Source: JBBAGE01 sp041655055
GTDB taxonomy: Bacteria; Pseudomonadota; Alphaproteobacteria; Rhodobacterales; Rhodobacteraceae
Direction: 5' to 3'
Length of the DNA stretch: 19,193 nt
NCBI GenBank assembly: GCA_041655055.1
Contig: JBBAGE010000027.1
Coordinates: 1 to 19,193, forward strand
Position 1 is the stretch's first letter, and every line of letters starts with the position of its first letter. The notes below the pieces were generated by a model. It saw only the letters and a list, made by a program, of their open reading frames with translations, searched no databases and was not told the origin of the DNA. Below, in pieces: positions 7,901 to 15,632 of the stretch. Made by a program: the position numbers and the translations under genes.

Positions 7901-9240
7901 CGGGCTCGATGCAGCAGCAGGTGGGCGATATCAACCGGCTGGACGTGGCCAAAAATGCTGTGGTCTCTGCCGCGGGCCTGCTGAACCCCGAAAGCCAGAT
8001 CGGCGTGGTCGTGTTCGATACCGAAGCCACGACCGTGCTGCCCCTGCAAAAGGTGGATCTGGAGATTACCGAACAACGGCTGGGTCAGGTCGATCCGGGC
8101 GGCGGCACGTCGATTTATCCGGGGCTGATTCAGGCCTGGGATATGTTGCGCGATGCCGATTCCGCCGCCCGCCACGTGGTGGTGATGACCGACGGGCTGA
8201 GCCAGCCGGGCGATTTTCCGGGGATTTTGGGCCGGATGGTGGCGGACGGGATCACCGTATCCGCCGTGGCCATCGGGCAGGGATCGGACGCCAAGACCGT
8301 CGATCTGATCGCAAGCCTTGGCGGCGGGACCGCGCATGTGACCAGCGATTTCGCGGCCCTGCCCTCGATCCTGTCGCAAGAGGCGATGCAGCTTGCCTCG
8401 CTGATCGAAGAGGGTGTGGGATCTGTGCCGGTTTGGCACGATACCGATGCGTTGTTCCTGCGCGGCCTGCCCGATCCGATGCCGCCGGTGGATGGATTCG
8501 TGCTGACCACGCCCAAGCCCGAGGCCAATCTGGTGCTGACCACCGCCGATAGCGAGGGCGAGGATATGCCCCTGATGGCGTGGTGGCGTTATGGCAACGG
8601 GCATGTGCTGTCTTTTGCGTCGGATGCGACGGGGCCATGGACGGCGCGCTGGCAGAACCTGCCCGGCTATGGCGCGCTTTGGGCCGATGCTTTGCGCACT
8701 TTCCAGCCGGCCACGCCGACGCGGGGGCTCGATCTGCGCACCGATAGCGATGGCGAAACGCTGGGCATGACGGTCTCGGCGCTTGGCCCGGATGGCGAGC
8801 CGCAGCCGGGCCTGTCGCTGGCGGTTGATGTGACGACGCCGCAGGGCACATCGATCACCACCAGCCTGCATGAGGGCCGCCCCGGTATTTACCACGCCAA
8901 TTTCCCGTTAACCGAACCGGGCCGCTATGAACTGGCGCTGCCCCCCGGCAATGATGACGAAGACGGCGCCACGATGGGTTATGTCCATTCCTATCCGGTG
9001 CGCTTTGACAGCGCGCGTGGCAGCGATGCCGGCGCATGGCTTGCGGCGCGCACCGGTGGCGATGTGCGCGGCATTGATGCGGCGCTCGCCGATGCCGGGG
9101 GCATAAGCTGGCACTGGCGCGATATCTGGCAATATTGGACGATTGCCGCATTGGCCCTGTTCATGCTGGAGTTGACGCGCCGCTATGCATCGCTTCGCCT
9201 GATCAAATCCCGAACACCCGCCCGAGGAGAAACGACATGA
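4945..9240 (+). CDS. Giant double-VWA membrane protein (BatA-like plus amidotransferase-like/VWA fusion)
   Basis: The 1431-residue protein appears to join two modules. The first has a BatA-type N-terminus with two TM helices (about 4-22 and 60-78) and a VWA domain whose MIDAS motif DxSxS is degenerate (D94-G-S96-I-G98). Two central TM helices (about 561-580 and 595-615) lead to a beta-sandwich-like segment, a class-I glutamine-amidotransferase-like fold with LGGPNSFGPGGY (about 944-955) and no obvious catalytic triad, and an intact VWA domain: D984-x-S986-x-S988, T1055 in GGGTS and D1083 in MTDG. A last TM helix lies near 1395-1413. VWA proteins with an intact MIDAS bind partners through a divalent metal. 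The next genes encode MoxR and DUF58, the usual partners of such proteins. The closest functional analogues would be MxaC and MxaL. The stop codon overlaps the moxR-type start (ATGA). Confidence 0.8.
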   Translation: MLNFAAPALLAFIALAGVVLLLHSFRKLRREVPSLMLWRSLAIPSGTPRARRHLPPLSLPLFLQLGAVLLAALALAQPYFSRETPPDHLIVVLDGSIGMGLEDDSGESRFDQARAALRSDLASRDAVGPERVSLVLAGPQPRVEAARRIWRPDALDGALDRTAPMDAAADWGAVGRVLAPLYRADEDTRIEFMSFRPAPDALLRAAPGEVASRVIGEAVPHLDVVATITPPAQDSGRWRLEGEATFREGLTEATLVVGYSEAGGAPLPWAEVALTANEAGRARIGVNLDLPGQGVITLSHEGHRLAQYVLDTASASRRILYLGAGDQPLLRALQSQPGVELFQADRLPETVDGFDLVVVDDVTVAQAPQTNVLWIGTGRVEGMDAPTLIGNPDPDFWAPDHPLGRAVDWLGLSIAQAYVVPELADGSTVLAAGDVALLQAATGANGREIHLAFDPADSNWVGTPGLALFAGALVDWLGPQTPSIACLVGQPCRFDARHAGTTLDPLQEGVNAPMLGPDGFVPQVAGLYRLPGQERLIAVNAVPETEAETMPTDAPLLRAGHVLPVGIGVILLTLATVLVILDTAIAARRKGRMPRPPVMAMLAIGLLMLGLFNVPGLLPAPRETVIIVGMAGEDVPPVADTVSWRERIMGPRVGLLAGGAQPDIRADAGGLNPASTGGDMSVGLIEYGADSIALAAAMIPEDSAGRIVLAADLATRAGSPAFAPVLAALEAREMPMQIDAAPASEVPAGEVLVRGLHMPQHVVAGDPVTVTALVHAGQDMAATLTLRRDGEVFAEQDITLAAGANRVETLLPDSAVGDVLIEAEIAAASDVEARNNRAAHLLRVNPLRPIAVVAPTRAHGDAFAGLLQDEGLETRVLIPTPSHALDPGRVMRAVDPDAPPQYMRGWLEYGGIVTLNTPAIGFTQRQLDLMEQAVSEFGLGMLMLGGPNSFGPGGYYATQFDALSPLSSRVPRDAPEVGMVFVLDRSGSMQQQVGDINRLDVAKNAVVSAAGLLNPESQIGVVVFDTEATTVLPLQKVDLEITEQRLGQVDPGGGTSIYPGLIQAWDMLRDADSAARHVVVMTDGLSQPGDFPGILGRMVADGITVSAVAIGQGSDAKTVDLIASLGGGTAHVTSDFAALPSILSQEAMQLASLIEEGVGSVPVWHDTDALFLRGLPDPMPPVDGFVLTTPKPEANLVLTTADSEGEDMPLMAWWRYGNGHVLSFASDATGPWTARWQNLPGYGALWADALRTFQPATPTRGLDLRTDSDGETLGMTVSALGPDGEPQPGLSLAVDVTTPQGTSITTSLHEGRPGIYHANFPLTEPGRYELALPPGNDDEDGATMGYVHSYPVRFDSARGSDAGAWLAARTGGDVRGIDAALADAGGISWHWRDIWQYWTIAALALFMLELTRRYASLRLIKSRTPARGETT

Positions 9241-10271
9241 GCCCTACTCAAACCCAGGTCGCGGCCTCTGCCGCGATTGATCCCGACGCCGAAATCGCCG
9301 CGCTGGAGCGGTTGCGCAGCGCGCTGCAGGCCACGCTCGATTCGATGCAGGTCACGGTGATCGGCCAGCACGAAACGCTGCGGCTGCTGATGACCGGGCT
9401 GATTGCCGGTGGTCACGTGCTGCTCGAAGGGCCGCCGGGCGTTGGTAAAACGCTGATGGTGCGCAGCCTTGGCAATGTGACCGGGCTGTCGTTTTCGCGG
9501 GTGCAGTTCACCCCCGACCTGATGCCCGCCGATATCGTCGGCGCCATGGTGCTGGTGCCCGATGACGAAGGGCGCAACCGGCTGGAATTCCGCAAGGGGC
9601 CGGTGTTCGCGCAGCTTTTGCTGGCCGATGAAATCAACCGCGCCACCCCGCGCACGCAATCGGCCCTGCTGGAAGCCATGCAAGAAGGCACTGTGTCTGC
9701 AGGTGGCGAATCCATGCCGCTGCCCAAGCCGTTCTTTGTGCTGGCCACCCAGAACCCGATCGAGATGGAGGGCACCTATTCCCTGCCCGAAGCTCAGATC
9801 GACCGTTTCCTGTTTCGCATCGATGTGCCCTATCCCAGCGCCGAAATGCTGGCCGATATTCTTGCGGCCACCACTGGCGCCACGATTGCCGAACAGGTGC
9901 AGACCATCACCCCCGAGGAAATCATCGAGCTGCAGCATCTGGTCCGTTCCGTGCCGCTGGCCGAACCGCTGCGCAATGCGGTGGCGCAATTCTGCCTGAC
10001 CACCCAGCCGGGCAGCGAACAGGCCACCAAGGATGTGCGCAAATTCATCCGCTTTGGCATCAGCCCGCGCGGGGCGCAGGCGATGGTGCTGGCGGCCAAG
10101 GCCAATGCCCTGCTGGTCGGGCGCAACCATGTGGCCGTCGATGATCTGCGCGCCATTCTGTTGCCGGTCGCGCGCCATCGGGTGCAGTTGAATTTTGAAG
10201 GCCGCGCGGCGGATGTGGATGTCGATGCGCTGCTGCATGACATCTTTGCCCAGACGATCGGGCGGCTCTGA
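9237..10271 (+). CDS. MoxR-family AAA+ ATPase (MxaR-like)
   Basis: This 344-residue cytoplasmic ATPase is full length for the MoxR family. It has Walker A GPPGVGKT (residues 65-72), Walker B LLLADEIN (117-124), sensor 1 ATQNP (160-164), the SLPEAQIDRF segment with its arginine finger region, and the sensor 2 motif SPRGAQ (about 286-291). MoxR proteins act as chaperones together with VWA-domain proteins, and in methylotrophs MxaR is required for active methanol dehydrogenase. ATG 9237 is preceded by GAGGAGA and overlaps the previous stop by four bases. Longer in-frame starts from 9135 lie inside the VWA gene and lack support. Its stop overlaps the DUF58 start by one base (TGATG), so translational coupling is likely. 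Confidence 0.95.
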   Translation: MSPTQTQVAASAAIDPDAEIAALERLRSALQATLDSMQVTVIGQHETLRLLMTGLIAGGHVLLEGPPGVGKTLMVRSLGNVTGLSFSRVQFTPDLMPADIVGAMVLVPDDEGRNRLEFRKGPVFAQLLLADEINRATPRTQSALLEAMQEGTVSAGGESMPLPKPFFVLATQNPIEMEGTYSLPEAQIDRFLFRIDVPYPSAEMLADILAATTGATIAEQVQTITPEEIIELQHLVRSVPLAEPLRNAVAQFCLTTQPGSEQATKDVRKFIRFGISPRGAQAMVLAAKANALLVGRNHVAVDDLRAILLPVARHRVQLNFEGRAADVDVDALLHDIFAQTIGRL

Positions 10272-11143
10272 TGCGTCCGCCCCCGCAACTGCTTGACCGT
10301 TTGATGACGACGCGGCTGATGCCGCTGCGCGCCCAGCCCGCCGCGGGTGTGGGCGAGCGGCGTTCGCGGCTAAAGGGTGCGGGGATGGAATTTCTGGATC
10401 ACCGGCCATATCGGGCCGGTGATGACACGCGCCATCTGGATCTGCATGTGCTGGCGCGCACCGGCGAGGCCGTCATTCGCGAATATGCACAGATGCGCCA
10501 ATTGCCGATCACCGTGGTTCTGGATGGCAGCGGTTCCATGGCGGCGGATGCGCAGAAATTCGAACAGGCGGCGTTGCTGGCGCAGGTTCTGGGCTATGTC
10601 GGGCTGGCGGCCGGCGACCGGGTTCAGGTTGTCGTGGCGGGCGAAAGCGGGCTGCGCTGGTCGCCGCGGCTGCAGGGCGGCCAAAGGGCCGATACGCTTT
10701 TTCGCTGGATCGCCGATCAGCCGGCGGGGGGCACGATGGGCTTTGCCGATGCCTTGCACCAGATCGCCGGCCAGTTGAACGTGCGCGGCATGGTCGTGGC
10801 CATTTCCGACTGGTGGGACGAAGATCTGCCCGAACAGCTCGCATTGCTCGATGCCGCCGGGCAAGAGGTGCTGGCCCTGCAGGTGCTGTCGCCGGTGGAA
10901 CGCCAGCCCGAATTGCTGGGCAAGGGCATTCTGACGCTGGCCGATGCCGAAACCGGCGATGAGATCGAGGTGCGCATGACACCCGATACGTTCAATCGCT
11001 ACACCAAAATGCTGGCCGAATGGCAACAACGGCTGACCGATATATGTTCGGCCCGACAATGGCACTTTCTGTCGCTTGATTCCGATGCGGATCTGACTGA
11101 ATTTTGCATGCGGACCTTGCGAGGGAGGGGAGTGCTTTCATGA
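10271..11143 (+). CDS. DUF58 domain protein (MxaS-like)
   Basis: This is a soluble 290-residue protein with the hallmark DUF58 block GMEFLDHRPYRAGDDTRHLDLHVLARTGE cut short here as EFLDHRPYRAGDD (residues 40-52), followed by a VWA-like fold with an intact first MIDAS motif D85-G-S87-G-S89-M and a later SDWWDED segment. No membrane helix is visible. DUF58 proteins are almost always encoded beside MoxR ATPases; the methylotroph counterpart is MxaS. The start codon shares one base with the moxR-type stop, and the stop overlaps the next ATPase start (ATGA), placing it firmly in the operon. The biochemical role is unknown; an adaptor between MoxR and the VWA protein is inferred. Confidence 0.9.
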   Translation: MRPPPQLLDRLMTTRLMPLRAQPAAGVGERRSRLKGAGMEFLDHRPYRAGDDTRHLDLHVLARTGEAVIREYAQMRQLPITVVLDGSGSMAADAQKFEQAALLAQVLGYVGLAAGDRVQVVVAGESGLRWSPRLQGGQRADTLFRWIADQPAGGTMGFADALHQIAGQLNVRGMVVAISDWWDEDLPEQLALLDAAGQEVLALQVLSPVERQPELLGKGILTLADAETGDEIEVRMTPDTFNRYTKMLAEWQQRLTDICSARQWHFLSLDSDADLTEFCMRTLRGRGVLS

Positions 11144-12108
11144 CCACACAGGGCGAGGACGCCATCGTTATCGAAGGGGTCAGCAAACGTTTTGGCCGCG
11201 TGCTTGCGCTCGATGATGTCAGCATGCAGGTGCGGCGGGGCGAAATGTTTGCCCTTCTTGGGCCCAATGGCGCGGGGAAATCCACGCTGATTGATATCTT
11301 GTGCACGATACGCCCGCTCGATTCCGGCCGCGCGACGGTGGCGGGGGCCGATGTCACCCGCGCGCCGCGTCAGGTGCGCCGGCGTATTGGCGTGGTCTTT
11401 CAGGATTCGACCGTCGATACCCGGCTGACGGTGCGCGAAAACCTGAATTTTCATGGGCTGGTCTATCAGATGCGCGGCGCCCACCGGCGGCGCCGGATCA
11501 CCGAAATGCTTGAACTGGTGGAATTATCGGATTGGGCCGATGCGGTGGTGCGCACCCTGTCTACGGGGATGAAACGGCGGCTGGAAATCGCGCGTGCGCT
11601 GCTGCACGAACCCGAAGTGTTGTTCATGGACGAACCGACCGTGGGCCTTGATGCGCAATCGCGCGCCAAGATTTGGGAATATCTGGATCAATTGCGCCAG
11701 AGCCAGAATCTGACCGTGGTGGTCACGACCCATTATATTGACGAGGTCGAAAGCTGTGATCAGGTCTGCATCATCGACCATGGCAAGATCCTGACCCAAG
11801 GAACCCCTGAGGCCCTGAAAGAGGGCCATGGCACCCGGATGCTGCGCGCCACCCCCACCAGCCCCGATGCGGCTGCGCGCGTGCGTGCACGCCGCCCCGA
11901 TGTGCTGGAAGGCGCGCGGGGGCAATTGCTTCTGCAGATGCGTTCGGCCGATGAAATGGCGCCGTTCATGGCCGAATTTGGCGATGATTTGCGCCAGGTC
12001 GAGCTGGAACAGCCCAGCCTCGAAAGCGTGTTTCTGTCACTGACCGGCCGCGATCTGCGCGAGGCCCCGGCTGCGGCACAAGGAAAAGGACGGCGCAATG
12101 GCGGCTGA
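11140..12108 (+). CDS. ABC exporter ATPase, DrrA/PedB type
   Basis: The 322-residue ABC ATPase has Walker A GPNGAGKST (41-49), a Q-loop (VVFQDS), signature LSTGMKRRLEIARAL (from about 140), Walker B VLFMDEPTVGLD (about 160-171) and the switch histidine in TTHY (about 198). The LSTGM signature and the C-terminal tail with EQPSLESVFLSLTGRDLRE are typical of ABC-2 export ATPases such as DrrA, and of those in PQQ-dependent alcohol dehydrogenase clusters (PedB-like). Its natural membrane partner is the ABC-2 permease at 14827-15630, not the adjacent NitT/TauT-type permease. ATG 11140 follows GAGGGAGGGG and overlaps the DUF58 stop by four bases. Its own end overlaps the next gene by 11 bases. Confidence 0.9.
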   Translation: MTTQGEDAIVIEGVSKRFGRVLALDDVSMQVRRGEMFALLGPNGAGKSTLIDILCTIRPLDSGRATVAGADVTRAPRQVRRRIGVVFQDSTVDTRLTVRENLNFHGLVYQMRGAHRRRRITEMLELVELSDWADAVVRTLSTGMKRRLEIARALLHEPEVLFMDEPTVGLDAQSRAKIWEYLDQLRQSQNLTVVVTTHYIDEVESCDQVCIIDHGKILTQGTPEALKEGHGTRMLRATPTSPDAAARVRARRPDVLEGARGQLLLQMRSADEMAPFMAEFGDDLRQVELEQPSLESVFLSLTGRDLREAPAAAQGKGRRNGG

Positions 12109-12874
12109 GGGCAAGGGCGATCCGAGCGGCTTGACCATCGCCTTCATGCGGCTGGCGTTTCTGGCGCTGCTGATTTTCTTGTGGTGGCTGGCCTCGATCA
12201 ATGTGGCCCGCAATCTGGTGCCGGCGCCGATTGAAACCTGGCATGCGGCGGTGCGTCTGATTGAGCAAGGACGCCTGCAAACCGCGCTTGGTGAAAGCCT
12301 GTCGATATACGGTTCGGGCTATTTCTTTGCCATTCTTGTGGCGATCCCGCTGGGGCTGGTGATGGGCGCGTTTCGGGTGCTGGGCAAGACGCTGGAACTT
12401 TATGTCTATGCGCTGGCGGCAACGCCGCGCGTGGCCTTTATCCCGATGATCATCGTGTTTTTGGGATTGGGTTACGAGGCCAAGGTGTTCATCGTCTTTC
12501 TGGGCGCGGTGATGCCGATCGTGATCAACACCTATGCCGGCGTGCGTCAGGCCGATAACGAATTGGTGGAAATGGCGCGCTCGGTCGGGGCGGGGCGTTT
12601 CCGGATATTTACCCGGATCGTATTGCCCGGCGCGATGCCCTATGTAATCGTGGGGTTGCGGCTTGGTGCCACGATCGGGCTGATCAACACGGTTGTGGCC
12701 GAACTCTACACCGCGGTGCGCGGGCTTGGCGGAATGCTGGCAATTTATGGGAATACCTTTCGTATGGCTGAATATTTTGTCATCGTGCTCTCACTGGCGG
12801 CGATTGGTGTGATCGTGACCGAGGCGTTGCGATATATTGAAAACCGGCTGGGCCGATGGCGCGCAGACAGCTAA
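12098..12874 (+). CDS. NitT/TauT-type ABC transporter permease
   Basis: This is a 258-residue inner-membrane permease of the SsuC/TauC type with about six TM helices and the cytoplasmic EAA-type loop ELVEMARSVGAGRFRIFTRI ahead of VLPGAMPYVIVGLRLG (about residues 150-187), which docks the ATPase. Family members import sulfonates, nitrate, taurine, thiamine precursors or aromatic acids; the substrate here cannot be read. It belongs with the binding protein at 12910 and the ATPase at 13935. ATG 12098 sits inside the preceding ATPase gene (11-base overlap) and follows AAGGAAAAGGA. Confidence 0.92.
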   Translation: MAAEGKGDPSGLTIAFMRLAFLALLIFLWWLASINVARNLVPAPIETWHAAVRLIEQGRLQTALGESLSIYGSGYFFAILVAIPLGLVMGAFRVLGKTLELYVYALAATPRVAFIPMIIVFLGLGYEAKVFIVFLGAVMPIVINTYAGVRQADNELVEMARSVGAGRFRIFTRIVLPGAMPYVIVGLRLGATIGLINTVVAELYTAVRGLGGMLAIYGNTFRMAEYFVIVLSLAAIGVIVTEALRYIENRLGRWRADS

Positions 12875-12909
12875 GTGCGGCGACCAAACATGAAACAGGA
12901 GGAACGGAC

Positions 12910-13938
12910 ATGAAACTTCATAAGACCCTTCGATCGTCGGTATTTGCGGGAACGCTGGCGCTGGTTGCGTTTGCCGGTGCGGCGCAGGCAGAGCCATTTC
13001 GCCTGATTGTTACCGATCTTGAGCCCCCGCTGGTGCCCAACTCGGTCATGGATATGGCCATCGATCGCGGCTATTTCGAGGCCGAGGGCGTGGATGTCGA
13101 ATTCGTTCGCGTGCAACAGACCCCGTCGGCGCTGGCGGCCCTGCAATCGGGCGAAGGCGAAATGGCCAACATCAGCGTCGATGCGCTGCTGCAACTGGTG
13201 ATTTCGGGCGCGGATGACATGCGCGCCGTGACCTCGCCCAACAAATCGCTGCCCTTCCTGATCGCCGGCAAAGACAGCTTTGCCACGCCCGCCGATCTGG
13301 CGGGCGCAAGCTTTGGCGTTGGCCGGGTTGGCAGCCTTGACTATTCGCTGAGCATGATGGTGCTGGGCGAACATGGGCTGAGCGCCGATGATCTGGAAGT
13401 CGTGGGCCTTGGCCAGCCGAACGTGCGTGCCCAGGCGCTGGCCGCCGGCCAGATCGATGCCACGACCGTATCGATCGGGGTGTGGGAATCGCTGCCTGAC
13501 AAGACCGGGCTGCAGATCATCGTGGATCAGGATGACTACTATGCCGCCGCGCCCGTGGTGAACAAGGTCAACATCGTCACATCCGCGACCCTTGAAAATC
13601 GTCGCGACGATGTCGAAGGCGTCATCCGCGCCCTGATCAAGGTCAGCCGCGATGTGGCCGAGGAACCGTCGCTGTGGGTGGATTACATGTCCGAAGCCCG
13701 CCCCGATGTCGAACGCGAAACCTTTGAAATGCTGGCCGATGCCTTTGCCCAAAGCTGGAGCGTGAACGGCGGTCTGAACCGCGAAGAGCTGGAATACACG
13801 ACCTCGTGGCTCTATGAGGGCGAAGATTTCCAGGGCGCGCGTCAGGTGACGATGGATGAATGGGTCGATTTCGGCCCCGCGGATGCCGCGCTTGAGGCGC
13901 TTGGCACGGTCGAAGGCGCGGATCAGCCCGTAAGATGA
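12910..13938 (+). CDS. NitT/TauT-type periplasmic substrate-binding protein
   Basis: The 342-residue protein has a signal peptide ending GAAQA-E (about residue 29) and an NMT1/SsuA-like binding fold: a MAIDRGYFEAEGVDVEF segment, QTPSALAALQSGEGEMANIS, and DLAGASFGVGRVGS. It would capture the ligand for the permease at 12098 and the ATPase at 13935. No N-terminal lipobox cysteine is present, so it should be soluble in the periplasm. ATG 12910 follows AGGAGGAACGG; the upstream in-frame codons from 12856 overlap the permease gene and lack a signal peptide. The stop overlaps the ATPase start (ATGA). The ligand is unknown; in this context a PQQ-related or metal-chelate ligand is a guess. Confidence 0.9.
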   Translation: MKLHKTLRSSVFAGTLALVAFAGAAQAEPFRLIVTDLEPPLVPNSVMDMAIDRGYFEAEGVDVEFVRVQQTPSALAALQSGEGEMANISVDALLQLVISGADDMRAVTSPNKSLPFLIAGKDSFATPADLAGASFGVGRVGSLDYSLSMMVLGEHGLSADDLEVVGLGQPNVRAQALAAGQIDATTVSIGVWESLPDKTGLQIIVDQDDYYAAAPVVNKVNIVTSATLENRRDDVEGVIRALIKVSRDVAEEPSLWVDYMSEARPDVERETFEMLADAFAQSWSVNGGLNREELEYTTSWLYEGEDFQGARQVTMDEWVDFGPADAALEALGTVEGADQPVR

Positions 13939-14795
13939 CCGCGATCAGCCCTTCACTTACCGATACCGGCGTGGCCGAGCCCGCCTCGGCCCCCCGGCTG
14001 TCGCTGGAGGGTGTCACCAAAAAGTTTCTCCGCCCAGACGGCGGGGAAACGCTTGCGCTGAATGATCTGACGCTGCATTTGCAGGAACACTCGTTTGTGG
14101 CGCTGCTTGGGCCTTCGGGCTGTGGCAAAACCACGGTGCTGCGCGTGGCCAATGGCCTGCTGACGCCCGATAGCGGCCGGGTGCTGCTGGATGGGGCGCC
14201 GCCGGAACCGGGGCCGGGCGCGGGGTTCGTGTTTCAGTCGTTCCGGCTGATCCCATGGCAAAGCGTGCGCAAGAATATCGAATTCGCGCTGGAACAACTG
14301 CCACTAAGCGCCGCCGAACGACGCGAACGGGCGCTGGCGGCCATCAGCCTTGTTGGTCTGTCGCGTTTTGCCGAAAGCTATCCGGCGCAATTGTCGGGCG
14401 GTATGCGCCAGCGTGTAGCCCTTGCGCGGGCGTTGGCGGTGGAACCGCAACTGTTGTTGATGGATGAACCCTTTGCCAGCCTTGATGCCCAGACCCGCGA
14501 GCTGATGCAGATGGAGCTGATTTCCATCTGGCAGAAACGCCGCCCCATGGTGCTGTTCGTCACCCATAGCGTTGATGAGGCGCTGATGCTGGCGGATCGC
14601 ATCGTGCTGATGGGATCGGGCAAGATTTTAGAGGAATTTGACGTCGGGCTCGATCGGCCGCGTTCGGCGACCGGCACCCGGCTTGATCCGCGCTATACCG
14701 AATTGCGCGATCATTTGTGGAACCGTATTCGCGATCTGGTGCTGTCGGACCCGGCATCGGATTTCTACGGCCGTGAACCAATAGACCGCGCCTGA
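13935..14795 (+). CDS. NitT/TauT-type ABC transporter ATPase
   Basis: The 286-residue importer ATPase has Walker A GPSGCGKTT (59-67), Q-loop FVFQSFRLIPW, signature LSGGMRQRVALARAL (from about 153), Walker B LLLMDEPFASLD (about 173-184) and the switch histidine in VTHSVDEA. LSGGMRQR and MDEPFASLD are typical of the SsuB/TauB/NrtD group, so it pairs with the permease at 12098 and the binding protein at 12910. It has a 20-residue N-terminal extension before the ABC domain and a C-terminal tail of about 45 residues. ATG 13935 overlaps the preceding stop by four bases. Confidence 0.93.
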   Translation: MTAISPSLTDTGVAEPASAPRLSLEGVTKKFLRPDGGETLALNDLTLHLQEHSFVALLGPSGCGKTTVLRVANGLLTPDSGRVLLDGAPPEPGPGAGFVFQSFRLIPWQSVRKNIEFALEQLPLSAAERRERALAAISLVGLSRFAESYPAQLSGGMRQRVALARALAVEPQLLLMDEPFASLDAQTRELMQMELISIWQKRRPMVLFVTHSVDEALMLADRIVLMGSGKILEEFDVGLDRPRSATGTRLDPRYTELRDHLWNRIRDLVLSDPASDFYGREPIDRA

Positions 14796-14826
14796 CAGGC
14801 AAAAACAAGAAACGAAGGAGAGGCAA

Positions 14827-15630
14827 ATGCTGGGGCTATTGGGCGGCGTCTATGCGATCTGGCTGCGCGAGGTAAAGCGATCCCTGCGCGATCGGGGCCA
14901 GTTGATCGGGGGCGTCAGCCGCCCGCTGTTGTGGGTGCTGATCCTCGGGATCGGGTTGAACCCCTATTTCCGCGGCGAGGTTTATGGCGAAGTGCGCTTT
15001 GTCGTGCCTTATACCTATCTGCAATTCATCTTTCCTGCCGTGATCGTGCTGAATATCCTTTATACCTCGATTCAATCGGCGGTATCGCTGATCTGGGACC
15101 GCGAATTCGGATTCCTGCGCGAAGTCATGGTCTCGCCCATGCCGCGCAATCTGGTGCTGCTGGGCAAGGTGCTGGGGGGCGCGACCACGGCGGTTGTGCA
15201 TGGCTGCATGGTGCTGGTGGTGGCGCGATTTGTTGATGTGTCGCTGACATGGACGGAAATCGCGCAGGCCATCGGGCTGATGTTCGTGCTGTCGTTCGGG
15301 CTGACATCCTTTGGCTTCGTGATCGCCAATTATGTGCGCGGATTCGAAGGGTTCGGGGTATTTTCCAACGCGGTGATCCTGCCGCTTTATTTCACGGCAA
15401 GCTCGGTCTTTCCGCTTGATCCGGCGCTGACGCGGGCACAAACGCTGGTGGTATATCCCGAATGGCTGGTGATCCTGGTCGAAATCAACCCCATCACCTA
15501 TGCGGTGGATGCGATGCGCGGCACGCTGATCGGGTTCAATCAGTTTGATCCGATGCTGGGCTATCAGGTGATCGGCGGCATGGCGATCGGGCTGTTTCTC
15601 TTGGCCGTCTGGGAGTTTCGGAAGGTTTGA
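14827..15630 (+). CDS. ABC-2 family exporter permease, DrrB/PedC type
   Basis: This 267-residue membrane protein has about six TM helices and the ABC-2 permease pattern: an N-terminal amphipathic stretch (WLREVKRSLRDRGQL), a first helix with SRPLLWVLILGIGLNP, the central WDREFGFLREVMVSPMPR loop that contacts the ATPase, and a late NPITYAVDAMRGTL motif. It is the expected partner of the DrrA/PedB-like ATPase at 11140-12108, although three NitT/TauT-type genes lie between them. PedC-like permeases of this kind occur in PQQ-dependent alcohol dehydrogenase clusters. ATG 14827 follows GAAGGAGAGG. The next gene begins 2 bases after its stop, or overlaps it if the TTG start is used. Confidence 0.9.
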   Translation: MLGLLGGVYAIWLREVKRSLRDRGQLIGGVSRPLLWVLILGIGLNPYFRGEVYGEVRFVVPYTYLQFIFPAVIVLNILYTSIQSAVSLIWDREFGFLREVMVSPMPRNLVLLGKVLGGATTAVVHGCMVLVVARFVDVSLTWTEIAQAIGLMFVLSFGLTSFGFVIANYVRGFEGFGVFSNAVILPLYFTASSVFPLDPALTRAQTLVVYPEWLVILVEINPITYAVDAMRGTLIGFNQFDPMLGYQVIGGMAIGLFLLAVWEFRKV

Positions 15631-15632
15631 TC

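Noticed and set aside
9135..9236. N-terminal extension of the MoxR protein
   Set aside because: These codons lie inside the VWA gene, have no ribosome-binding site and do not resemble MoxR; ATG 9237 with GAGGAGA fits.
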